Positions 1 through 5,566 of a stretch of 5,566 nt of DNA are shown here, one piece after another. The stretch lies in assembly GCA_903928755.1 (NCBI GenBank), contig CAIYSH010000072.1, forward strand, positions 1 to 5,566, read 5' to 3'. The translations under genes and the position numbers were made by a program. Positions within the stretch are counted from its first letter, which is position 1; each line of letters begins with the position of its first letter. The DNA comes from an uncultured Alphaproteobacteria bacterium (GTDB lineage Bacteria; Pseudomonadota; Alphaproteobacteria; Caulobacterales; Caulobacteraceae). A model generated the notes under the pieces. The model searched no databases. It had not been told where the DNA came from and was given only the letters and a program-made list of their open reading frames with translations.

Positions 1-19
1 CCAGTTCTCGAAGCGTTAA
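1..19 (+). CDS. rpsI: 30S ribosomal protein S9, C-terminal end only (partial)
   Basis: Only the last five codons and the stop are present; the gene starts upstream of the window. Read in the frame beginning at base 2 they give Gln-Phe-Ser-Lys-Arg then TAA. This is the near-invariant C-terminus of bacterial ribosomal protein S9, whose basic tail reaches into the 30S P site and contacts tRNA. A strong intrinsic terminator starts 27 bases after the stop, as expected at the end of an rplM-rpsI operon. The call rests on five residues plus the terminator, so it is likely but not certain. Confidence 0.8.
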
Positions 20-46
20 AGCCGCGCGGGATTTCGTGCAGGACAG

Positions 47-82
47 GGGCGCTTCGGGAAACCGGAGCGCCCTTTTTCTTTT
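47..82 (+). terminator. Rho-independent terminator after rpsI
   Basis: An 11-bp GC-rich stem (47-57 pairing with 62-72, with one G-U wobble at base 54) closes a GAAA tetraloop at 58-61. It is followed immediately by a T-rich run, TTTTTCTTTT, at 73-82. These are all the hallmarks of an intrinsic terminator on the plus strand. It should end transcripts coming from rpsI and separate the ribosomal protein operon from argC. Confidence 0.94.
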
Positions 83-94
83 GCGGTCGATTTT

Positions 95-100
95 GAGGAT
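95..100 (+). promoter_or_regulatory. Ribosome binding site of argC
   Basis: GAGGAT lies 6-7 bases before the ATG at 107 and matches the anti-Shine-Dalgarno sequence well. It supports that start. Only 24 bases separate the terminator T-run from the ATG, so the RBS takes up much of the available leader. Confidence 0.8.
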
Positions 101-106
101 CAGGCC

Positions 107-1084
107 ATGACCCATACGGTTTTCATTGATGGCGAGGCTGGGACCACCGGACTGCAGATACGTGATCGTCTGGCCGGTCGCGCAGATCTTCAGATCATTT
201 CCATCGCCCCGGAGAAGCGCAAAGATCCGGAGGCCCGGGCTGAGTTGCTGAACGCCGCCGACGCCGTCGTGCTGTGCCTGCCGGATGCCGCGTCCAAGGA
301 AGCTGTCAGTCTCATCACCTCAGGCAAGGTGAAGGTTATCGACGCCTCCACGGCCTATCGCGTGGCGTCGGGATGGACATACGGATTTCCTGAAATGGAT
401 GCTGACCAGCGGGCAGCCATCCGCGCTTCAACCCGGGTCAGCAATCCAGGTTGCTATCCTACGGGCTTCATAGCCCTGATGCGCCCCTTGGTCTCGGCCG
501 GTCTGATCCCGGACGGCTATCCAGTCACGGTGAACGCCATTTCCGGATATTCCGGCGGTGGCAAGGGGTTGATTGAAGAATTCGAAGCCGACCCGACTTC
601 TGGAACCTGCGATGCCTTCCGGCCCTATGGAATGACCCTGGTACACAAGCATCTTGCGGAAATGCAGTCCTATGCCGGCATTTCCCATGCGCCGGTCTTC
701 GCGCCCTCTGTGGGACGTTTCGCTCAGGGGATGATCGTCGAGGTTCCTCTCCACCTCTGGGCCCTGACCGAGAAACCCAAACCGTCAGATCTGCGAGACG
801 TCCTGGCCAAGGCCTATGACCGGGAAGCTTTCGTTTCGGTGGCAAGTGCTGCTGAATGTGAGCGCCTGCAGCAGGCGAGGGCTGGGGCAGGTGGCTATGT
901 TCCCGAACTTGACCCGGAATGCCTGCGCAACACCAACCGGATGACCCTCTACGTCTTCGGAAATGTCGAGCGTCAGCAGGCCCGACTGGTGGCGGTGCTG
1001 GATAATCTCGGCAAGGGGGCTTCCGGCGCGGCCGTGCAGAACCTGAACCTGATGCTTGGCTTGCCGGAGGGCGAGGGGTTGTGA
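107..1084 (+). CDS. argC: N-acetyl-gamma-glutamyl-phosphate reductase, type 2
   Basis: ArgC reduces N-acetyl-glutamyl 5-phosphate with NADPH to N-acetylglutamate 5-semialdehyde in the cytoplasm, the third step of arginine/ornithine synthesis. The 325-residue protein opens with a Rossmann nucleotide-binding stretch containing GEAGTTG (residues 9-15). It has STAYR (81-85) and YGFPE (92-96). The catalytic cysteine is Cys116 in SNPGCYPTG. SGYSGGGKG (146-154), HKHLAEM (180-186) and GRFAQGMIVEVPL (203-215) follow in the dimerisation/catalytic domain. The short spacing between the N-terminus and the catalytic Cys, and the overall length near 310-325, fit the type 2 form rather than the longer type 1. 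The ATG at 107 has a good Shine-Dalgarno sequence. The stop overlaps the GTG start of the next gene (GTGA), so the two are probably translationally coupled. The product is intact with no missing motif. Confidence 0.97.
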   Translation: MTHTVFIDGEAGTTGLQIRDRLAGRADLQIISIAPEKRKDPEARAELLNAADAVVLCLPDAASKEAVSLITSGKVKVIDASTAYRVASGWTYGFPEMDADQRAAIRASTRVSNPGCYPTGFIALMRPLVSAGLIPDGYPVTVNAISGYSGGGKGLIEEFEADPTSGTCDAFRPYGMTLVHKHLAEMQSYAGISHAPVFAPSVGRFAQGMIVEVPLHLWALTEKPKPSDLRDVLAKAYDREAFVSVASAAECERLQQARAGAGGYVPELDPECLRNTNRMTLYVFGNVERQQARLVAVLDNLGKGASGAAVQNLNLMLGLPEGEGL

Positions 1085-1542
1085 CCCTGCGGCCGGGCAG
1101 GCCGGAGGATGCGGCGGCCATCGCCCGGGTTCATCGTATGGCCATGCGCGTCTCGCTGAGTTTCCTTCCCGAGCTGCACACGCCGGAAGAAGACCTGGGG
1201 TTCATGCAAAACCGGTTCATGCCGTCGAATGAGGTCTGGGTGGCGGAAGTTGATGGCCAGGTGATGGGGTATATCGGCTTCCATGCCGGCTGGATCGATC
1301 ATCTCTATATCGCACCCGACCACCAGGGCCGGGGCCTCGGTTCACAGCTTCTGGACAAGGCGCTGGAGGATGGCGGGGAGCGACGCCTCTGGACATTTCA
1401 GCAGAACACGCGCGCCCGGGCCTTTTACGAGCTTCATGGCTTCCAGGCTGAGACCTTTACGGACGGCGAGGAAAATGAAGAGAAGACACCAGACGTTCTT
1501 TATTTTCGACCAGGTGCGACCTGGACGGCAGAGATCTTGTAA
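1081..1542 (+). CDS. GNAT family N-acetyltransferase
   Basis: This is a 153-residue single-domain GNAT protein, which transfers an acetyl group from acetyl-CoA to an amine; the substrate cannot be told from sequence. The N-terminal LRPGRPEDAAAIARVH is a typical GNAT strand 1-helix 1. The acetyl-CoA pyrophosphate loop is seen as IDHLYIAPDHQGRGLGSQLL, with Q-G-R-G-L-G at residues 82-87. Motif B is the N-T-R-A-R-A-F-Y-E-L-H-G-F stretch (109-121), with Tyr116 where the general acid usually sits. The GTG start at 1081 shares four bases with the argC stop (GTGA) and has GGAGG at 1066-1070, so it is very likely co-translated with argC. The pairing with argC raises a possible role near N-acetyl-amino acids, but the sequence looks like a generic GNAT and not a classic ArgA. 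It ends 30 bases before the preferred msrB start with no terminator between. Confidence 0.9.
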   Translation: MTLRPGRPEDAAAIARVHRMAMRVSLSFLPELHTPEEDLGFMQNRFMPSNEVWVAEVDGQVMGYIGFHAGWIDHLYIAPDHQGRGLGSQLLDKALEDGGERRLWTFQQNTRARAFYELHGFQAETFTDGEENEEKTPDVLYFRPGATWTAEIL

Positions 1543-1572
1543 CCTAAGCCGTTTTTGGGCGTAATCCTGATC

Positions 1573-2070
1573 ATGGATACTTCTATGCACATGAACCGCC
1601 GCCGCCTGCTGACCAGCGCCCTTGCGATCAGCGCCTCCCTCTCGCCCCTGGCCGCCTTGGCGGCGGACACATTCGCTGAGTCACCGTGGCGGAAGATCTC
1701 GGATGCGGACTGGAAGAAACGGCTGCCGGCTCAGGCCTATGGCGTCCTGCGTCGTGAGGATACGGAAAGGCCTGGGTCGAGCCCCCTGCTGAATGAACAC
1801 CGCAAGGGAACTTTTGTCTGCCTGGGGTGCGACCTGCCGCTTTTCAGGTCCGATGCCAAGTATGACAGCGGCACGGGCTGGCCCAGCTTTTTCATCGCCA
1901 TCAAAGGGGGGCTGGCCACGAAGACCGACTTTGCCATCGGTCTCCCGCGGACTGAATACCATTGCGCCCGTTGCCTGGGGCACCATGGCCACCTGTTTGA
2001 TGACGGCCCGCGTCCGACCGGTCTGAGATATTGCAGTAACGGTGCCGCCCTGAAGTTTATCCCGGCCTGA
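1573..2070 (+). CDS. msrB: Exported peptide-methionine (R)-S-oxide reductase
   Basis: MsrB reduces the R epimer of methionine sulfoxide in oxidised proteins. With the start at 1573 it has 165 residues. The N-terminus carries an Asn-Arg-Arg-Arg-Leu-Leu motif (8-13), a hydrophobic stretch and a likely cleavage site near Ala30-Ala31, fitting a Tat or Sec signal peptide and a periplasmic protein. The mature part shows the whole MsrB fold: two zinc CxxC pairs (Cys83/86 and Cys131/134), KYDSGTGWPSF (96-106), His137 and His140, and the catalytic Cys154 in RYCSN. The usual resolving cysteine in SG-C-GWPSF is Thr101 here, and the mature protein has no cysteine beyond the zinc ligands and Cys154. In-frame starts also exist at 1555 (TTG), 1585 and 1591. 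None has a clear Shine-Dalgarno sequence, and 1591 would begin directly at the twin-arginine motif. It probably sits in the argC transcription unit. Confidence 0.94.
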   Translation: MDTSMHMNRRRLLTSALAISASLSPLAALAADTFAESPWRKISDADWKKRLPAQAYGVLRREDTERPGSSPLLNEHRKGTFVCLGCDLPLFRSDAKYDSGTGWPSFFIAIKGGLATKTDFAIGLPRTEYHCARCLGHHGHLFDDGPRPTGLRYCSNGAALKFIPA

Positions 2071-2114
2071 TTGCCCTCTTCGCCAGGCCTTATTAGGGTC
2101 CGCCCGCGTGGGGC

Positions 2115-2120
2115 AGAGGG
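2115..2120 (+). promoter_or_regulatory. Ribosome binding site deciding a GTG start
   Basis: AGAGGG ends eight bases before the GTG at 2129. It is the best Shine-Dalgarno sequence in the 58-base gap after msrB and supports this non-ATG start. That start gives a clean signal peptide with a lipobox. Confidence 0.6.
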
Positions 2121-2128
2121 TGTGAACT

Positions 2129-2998
2129 GTGGGCAGGTTGTATTTGGCGTTGGCGGCGGGGCTGCTTCTGACCTTGAGCGCCTGTGCGCCCCAGGTGGCA
2201 GACCTCGATGCGGACCGCATGGGACGGACGACCATTGACGCCATCCAGCGGGCAGACTGGCCTGCGATTGACCGCAGCCTTGCACCTGCCTTTTTCGCCG
2301 ATCCTGCACATGCGACGCGCATTGAAGACGCCCGGGCTGTTTTCCCTGCGGATCCACCCTGGTCGATCAAGCTGATCTCTTCAGACAAGACCGTCGTAAA
2401 AGGGCAGTGGGACCGGTCAAACCTGAGCTATCTCTATACTTTTCCGGCAAAGCGCGTGGTCATCGATCTCCAGGTGGAGCAAGCCGGGTGGCGGCGAATC
2501 TATGATCCGGTCCGCGGACGTCCCATACCTGTTGACAGGGTCGAACAGATCGAACCGCCCAAGCCAGAACCAGACGCAAGGCCTTACAAGGTTGGAAAAG
2601 TCTTCAGGCTGGTGTCGATCACAGCCATTGAAGTGACCGCCGAAGATGACGCCCAAAGTCGGTTCTTCGGCCCCAGGAAAACGGCTGGACAGTGGGCCTT
2701 TGGAGTTGCCACCCTTGCGACCCCCATCTTCATGATCGCGGCCATGCTGCAAGCCTTACGGGCGCGACACCTGCCGTGGCGGCTGGTCTGGATGTTGGGG
2801 GCTTTCGTTGGAGTCGGGACGGCCTGGATGGACTGGAGGCTGGGTTCCCTGCGTGTTGTCGCCGAACAACTCACCCTGTTCGGGTTTGGCTTTGAGCGAG
2901 GGGCATCGCCCTTGTCTCCATGGATGGTTCATACCACGGCACCGATCGGTGCCGTGGTGGTCTTTATCCGGGTGCTGGTTTTCAAGACTAGGACGTGA
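2129..2998 (+). CDS. Uncharacterised membrane-anchored lipoprotein-like protein
   Basis: I do not recognise this 289-residue protein. Its N-terminus is a lipoprotein-type signal peptide: a hydrophobic run then Leu-Ser-Ala-Cys, so Cys19 would be the lipidated residue. Residues about 25-130 form a soluble, probably extracytoplasmic part. It begins with a helix (DRMGRTTIDAIQRADWPAIDRSL region) reminiscent of NTF2-like/DUF-type small alpha+beta domains, but this is a weak impression. A proline- and charge-rich linker follows (about 133-155). The C-terminal third is hydrophobic, with likely membrane segments near 189-210, 216-234 and 268-285. A lipobox together with a polytopic C-terminus is unusual; the alternative is that the N-terminal hydrophobic run is an uncleaved membrane anchor. 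The GTG start is backed by an AGAGGG RBS. The stop overlaps the 3' end of phaC by 11 bp on the opposite strand. Confidence 0.82.
   Translation: MGRLYLALAAGLLLTLSACAPQVADLDADRMGRTTIDAIQRADWPAIDRSLAPAFFADPAHATRIEDARAVFPADPPWSIKLISSDKTVVKGQWDRSNLSYLYTFPAKRVVIDLQVEQAGWRRIYDPVRGRPIPVDRVEQIEPPKPEPDARPYKVGKVFRLVSITAIEVTAEDDAQSRFFGPRKTAGQWAFGVATLATPIFMIAAMLQALRARHLPWRLVWMLGAFVGVGTAWMDWRLGSLRVVAEQLTLFGFGFERGASPLSPWMVHTTAPIGAVVVFIRVLVFKTRT
2933..2958. repeat. Perfect 26-bp palindrome, possible phaC 3' hairpin
   Basis: The 13-base half-site 2933-2945 (ACCACGGCACCGA) is followed at once by its exact reverse complement at 2946-2958. It encodes residues 269-277 of the upstream envelope protein. In the phaC transcript it would begin 29 nucleotides after the stop codon and fold into a very stable GC-rich stem. 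No U-run follows on the minus strand, and only a weak CTTTAT stretch follows on the plus strand. It is therefore not a canonical intrinsic terminator. A factor-assisted terminator, an mRNA 3'-end stabiliser or a protein-binding site are all possible. Confidence 0.65.
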
Positions 2999-4997
2999 CC
3001 TTCACATAGGATCCGGGCGCATCTTCCAGGGGTTTGAGGGGGCCATTGGCGGGGTCTCTGGCCGGCACCAAGCCGCCGGACCTCTCCTTCAGCCAGGCTG
3101 CCCAGTGCGGCCACCAGGACCCGGGCGTCTCGACGGCATTCGCCATCCAGGATTCGACAGAGTCGGGCAGGGCAGGATTGGTCCAGTGCTGGTACTTCTT
3201 GGCAACTGGCGCATTGATCACGCCGGCTATGTGGCCGGAGCCTGAAAGGGTGAAGGTAACAGGCCCCCCAAACAACCTTGCGCCGCGATAGACCGATCTG
3301 GCCGGGGCGATGTGGTCTTCCTTCGAGGACTGGACATAGACGGGCGTCTTGACGGTGGAAAGATCCAGCTTGATCCCGTCCATGACGAGTTCGCCCCTTG
3401 CCAGGGCATTTTCACCGTAAAACTTCCGGAGATAGAACAGGTGCAGGGCCTTTGGCATGCGGGTCTGATCCGAGTTCCAGAACAGCAGATCAAAGGGTTT
3501 GGGCTCCTTGCCCATCAGGTAATTGTTGACGAAAAAGGACCAGATCAGGTCGTTTGACCGCAGGATGTTGAAGGTATCGGCCATGGACTGGCCGCGCAGC
3601 ACACCCCCCTCGGCATCCATCATCTGTTCGAGATCCTTCAGCCATTCCTCGTTGGTGAAGAGCAGGAGGTCTCCGGCTTCAGAGAAATCCTGCTGGGCCG
3701 CGAAAAATGTGGCGGACTGGATGCGCTCGTCACCCTTGGCCGTCATGTGGGCCAGGGTCGAAGCCAGCAGGGTGCCGCCGATGCAGTAACCCACCGTATT
3801 CACCCGATCGACGCCCGCTTGCTGCATGGCTGCGGCGGTGCCCTCGTATATGCCCTGCCGCATGTAGTCTTCGAAGGTCTTGGCGGCGAGGGCCTGGTCC
3901 GGATTGACCCATGACGCCACGAAGACCGTAATGCCCTGATCCGTAAGCCACCGGATCATGGAGTTCTCGGGGCGCAGGTCCAGAATGTAGAACTTGTTGA
4001 TCCAGGGTGGGAAAATCACCAGCGGGATCTCATGGACCTGCGGCGTCGACGGGGTGAACTGAAGGAGCTGGATGATTTCGTTCTGGAAGACGACCTTTCC
4101 AGGTGCCGTGGCGACGTTCTCCCCGATCTTGAACATGTCATAGTCGGTCTGGCTGATCGACAGCTGGCCGCCGCCGCGGGTCAGGTCCTCTGCAAAATTT
4201 TCCATGCCTTTAAGCAGGCTCTCGCCCCGACTGGCTACAGCCTCGCGAAGGGCGGCCGGATTGGACACCAGAAAGTTGGAAGGCGCGAAGGCGTCTGTGA
4301 GCATTTTCATGAAGAACTCGACCCGACGCTTGGTCATGGGCTCCACGTCCTCCACCTCGGACACCAGGGCATTGAGCCAGTTTGAGGTGACAAGATAGGA
4401 CTGTTTGATCGCATCAAAGACCGGGTTTTCACTCCAGTCCGGGTCCAGGAAGCGCTTGTCACCCTTTTGAGGTTCAACAATCGGGGCGACGGTTTCTCCA
4501 GCGGCCCGCCGTCCCGCGGACTGCCAGAGCTCCAGGTATTTCTGGAAGAGTTCGGCCTGGGCCCGGACCAGCCGTTCTGGTCTGGCGGAGAGCCGCCCCA
4601 AGACTTCGGTGAGCGCTGAACCCACGTGGAAGGGGTCCGCCGACAGGGCGGCGGGTCGTTCGGCCTGTCTCAAGGCCGCTTCGGCAATCGCGCCCTGAGC
4701 GGTTACGGCAGCACGGGCGAGATTTGCCGAGAGCTTTTCGACAATGGCCATCTGCTCGGCCGACAGGCGCTGAGGGTCAAAAGCATTTGCTGCTCCAGGC
4801 CCCTGTTCGACACCCGGGTTTGCCTTGGGTTCCGGTGGCACCTGGAGCTTGGCTTTCAGGGGCCTGGCTTTCTGGGGTTTTGATTGCTTGGGTTTGGTCT
4901 GCTTGGGCGTCGCCGGTTCAGCTTTTGACTTGCCGGATTTTCTGGGCCTGGCCGCCTTGGAGTCTGACCTTGCTGATTTGCTGTCTCGCGCAGACAT
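2988..4997 (-). CDS. phaC: Class I poly(3-hydroxyalkanoate) synthase
   Basis: PhaC polymerises (R)-3-hydroxyacyl-CoA, mainly 3-hydroxybutyryl-CoA, into polyester at the surface of storage granules. From the ATG at 4997 the protein has 669 residues. The core resembles Cupriavidus necator PhaC: KGDKRF (178-183), NFLVSNP (241-247), EDLTRG (270-275), PPWINKFYILDL (330-341), the lipase-like box G-Y-C-I-G-G with catalytic Cys405, NDLIW (482-486), PFDLLFWN (501-508), SKEDH with Asp561, SGHIAGVIN with His589, HWTNPALP, GSWWPHW, and the end PGSYVKVTS. The catalytic Cys lies about 86 residues later than in C. necator (Cys319). Much of this is a Lys/Ala/Pro/Ser-rich basic tail over residues 1-62 (about 18 Lys/Arg against 4 Asp/Glu). 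AGGGAT (5010-5005 on the minus strand) supports the 4997 start over an in-frame TTG at 5054, which would add 19 residues. No other pha gene is nearby. Confidence 0.97.
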   Translation of the reverse strand: MSARDSKSARSDSKAARPRKSGKSKAEPATPKQTKPKQSKPQKARPLKAKLQVPPEPKANPGVEQGPGAANAFDPQRLSAEQMAIVEKLSANLARAAVTAQGAIAEAALRQAERPAALSADPFHVGSALTEVLGRLSARPERLVRAQAELFQKYLELWQSAGRRAAGETVAPIVEPQKGDKRFLDPDWSENPVFDAIKQSYLVTSNWLNALVSEVEDVEPMTKRRVEFFMKMLTDAFAPSNFLVSNPAALREAVASRGESLLKGMENFAEDLTRGGGQLSISQTDYDMFKIGENVATAPGKVVFQNEIIQLLQFTPSTPQVHEIPLVIFPPWINKFYILDLRPENSMIRWLTDQGITVFVASWVNPDQALAAKTFEDYMRQGIYEGTAAAMQQAGVDRVNTVGYCIGGTLLASTLAHMTAKGDERIQSATFFAAQQDFSEAGDLLLFTNEEWLKDLEQMMDAEGGVLRGQSMADTFNILRSNDLIWSFFVNNYLMGKEPKPFDLLFWNSDQTRMPKALHLFYLRKFYGENALARGELVMDGIKLDLSTVKTPVYVQSSKEDHIAPARSVYRGARLFGGPVTFTLSGSGHIAGVINAPVAKKYQHWTNPALPDSVESWMANAVETPGSWWPHWAAWLKERSGGLVPARDPANGPLKPLEDAPGSYVKVTS

Positions 4998-5078
4998 GCT
5001 GGTTATCCCTGGTTTGCAGCAGGCTGGCAGCCCGCGCTCTTTCTTCAGATGCAATCATGGCATAAGACCGGCACTGAA
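4998..5078. promoter_or_regulatory. Divergent spacer between phaC and the lipoprotein gene
   Basis: These 81 bases separate two genes that start in opposite directions, so both promoters, or at least both leaders, should lie here. The phaC Shine-Dalgarno AGGGAT (minus strand 5010-5005) leaves nine bases between AGGG and the ATG. No convincing -35/-10 pair stands out on either strand. Short imperfect inverted repeats (GGCT-GGC-AGCC around 5025-5036, and ATGC...GCAT at 5049-5063) are too weak to call operators. The promoter role is inferred from layout only. Confidence 0.4.
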
Positions 5079-5519
5079 ATGAACGAGTCCAAGAGAATTT
5101 TCTCGACCCGGGTCGGACCCAGGGCCACAGCCCTTGCGGTGTCATGTCTTTTATCCTGTGGGTGCACGTCCCTGCAGCCCGCTTCCTCTGACAAACCCCT
5201 GGCTCCGGAAGTCGCGGCGATCAGTCGTGCTGGCAGGGCCTATCCCGAGTTTGCCGATATTCCGCCCTTGCCGACGAATCTCCGGCCGATCAAGGCCTGG
5301 GGCATTGCAGCCCGGGACAGCGAGTCCGCGCGTCTGGCACTTGAGCAGGCGACAGCCGAAAACACCTGGACGCTGTCCGGGACAGAGGCCTTTGCGGCGA
5401 AGGCCATTCGCGATGCGGGCCCGGTCCGGGCCAGTCTTGCATCAACGACCCTGGCAACGGAAGCCTATGTCCGGGACCTCCGGCGGCGAGCTACGCCGCC
5501 CCCGCCGCCCAGGAGATAG
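5079..5519 (+). CDS. Small putative lipoprotein, function unknown
   Basis: This is a 146-residue protein I do not recognise. It opens with a basic n-region (MNESKRIFSTRVGPR), a short hydrophobic stretch and a cysteine cluster (Cys23, Cys27, Cys29) followed by Thr-Ser-Leu. That is the pattern of an export signal ending in a lipid-attachment cysteine, although LLSCGC fits the lipobox consensus imperfectly. The mature part has a YPEFADIPPLPTNLRP segment (55-70), a pattern reminiscent of short Pro-rich motifs near the N-terminus of alphaproteobacterial envelope lipoproteins. An Ala-rich, probably helical region follows (about 76-135), then a Pro/Arg-rich tail ending PPPPPRR. The ATG at 5079 is preferred; an in-frame ATG at 5049 would add ten residues and lengthen the n-region. 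Neither has a good Shine-Dalgarno sequence. It diverges from phaC, but a role in PHA metabolism cannot be claimed. Confidence 0.7.
   Translation: MNESKRIFSTRVGPRATALAVSCLLSCGCTSLQPASSDKPLAPEVAAISRAGRAYPEFADIPPLPTNLRPIKAWGIAARDSESARLALEQATAENTWTLSGTEAFAAKAIRDAGPVRASLASTTLATEAYVRDLRRRATPPPPPRR
5482..5500. repeat. GC-rich inverted repeat near the end of the lipoprotein gene
   Basis: GGCGGCG (5482-5488) pairs with CGCCGCC (5494-5500) across a five-base loop. It lies inside the codons for the Arg-rich tail and is not followed by a T-run on either strand. It may be a weak or factor-dependent transcription stop, or merely a consequence of GC-rich Arg/Ala/Pro codons. Confidence 0.35.
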
Positions 5520-5566
5520 GGGCCTGCGGGGGCTAAAAGCCTTGAACCCGCTTGGCGTCGGCCGGA

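Noticed and set aside
525..1121. Long reverse-strand open frames across argC (and similar ones across msrB at 1681-2388)
   Set aside because: They lie opposite genes with clear motifs, have Arg/Pro/Gly-rich composition typical of shadow frames in GC-rich DNA, and show no recognisable domain or RBS.
2071..2128. Possible promoter before the envelope protein gene (TTGCCC at 2071-2076, TATTAG at 2091-2096)
   Set aside because: The 14-base spacing is too short for a standard sigma-70 promoter and the match is weak. The gap may simply be an intra-operon spacer.
4998..5054. Extended phaC start at a TTG (5054)
   Set aside because: The extra 19 residues do not look like any PhaC, the codon is weak, and the ATG at 4997 has a better-placed AGGGAT.
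5049..5063. Imperfect inverted repeat ATGC...GCAT in the phaC divergent spacer as an operator
   Set aside because: The arms are only four bases long with a seven-base centre, which is expected by chance.
2808..5065. Forward-strand open frames inside phaC, for example 4032-4385 and 4626-4883
   Set aside because: PhaC on the other strand is intact with all catalytic motifs. These frames are antisense shadows with no domain signal.
5520..5566. Possible 3' end of a reverse-strand gene (TAG at 5535-5533 preceded by codons reading ADAKRVQGF) or a forward TTG start near 5542
   Set aside because: Only ten or so codons are visible and neither reading can be tied to a known protein. No feature is supported in this stretch.

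Overview
This window reads as ordinary chromosomal DNA of a GC-rich alphaproteobacterium. The clues are the rpsI tail followed directly by a type-2 argC, a class I polyhydroxyalkanoate (PHA) synthase with a long N-terminal extension, Tat-type and lipoprotein export signals, and frequent GTG starts with GTGA overlaps. The order suggests a Caulobacterales-like genome (Caulobacter, Phenylobacterium or Brevundimonas type), but that is an inference from layout and style, not from a database match. No mobile element, CRISPR array, tRNA or rRNA was seen.

Layout. Positions 1-19 hold the last five codons and stop of rpsI (ribosomal protein S9). A textbook rho-independent terminator (47-82) follows. 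Next comes a forward run of argC (107-1084), a GNAT acetyltransferase (1081-1542, translationally coupled to argC by a 4-base overlap) and an exported MsrB methionine sulfoxide reductase (1573-2070), probably one transcription unit. A fourth forward gene (2129-2998) encodes an unrecognised envelope protein with a lipobox and C-terminal membrane segments. It converges with phaC (complement 2988-4997), and the two coding regions overlap by 11 bp at their stops. A perfect 26-bp palindrome lies inside the 3' end of the envelope gene, just downstream of the phaC stop. An 81-bp divergent spacer separates phaC from a short proline-rich putative lipoprotein (5079-5519). The last 47 bases hold nothing that can be assigned.

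How the genes relate. ArgC carries out the third step of arginine/ornithine synthesis. The GNAT protein and MsrB are housekeeping or stress genes that appear to ride with it. PhaC polymerises hydroxyacyl-CoA into storage granules; no phaA, phaB, phasin, phaR or depolymerase gene lies in the window. I found no undescribed multi-gene system. The points most worth a second look are the histone-like basic tail of PhaC, the perfect palindrome buried in coding sequence at the convergent junction, the MsrB that pairs an export signal with loss of the resolving cysteine, and the very short gap between the rpsI terminator and the argC start.
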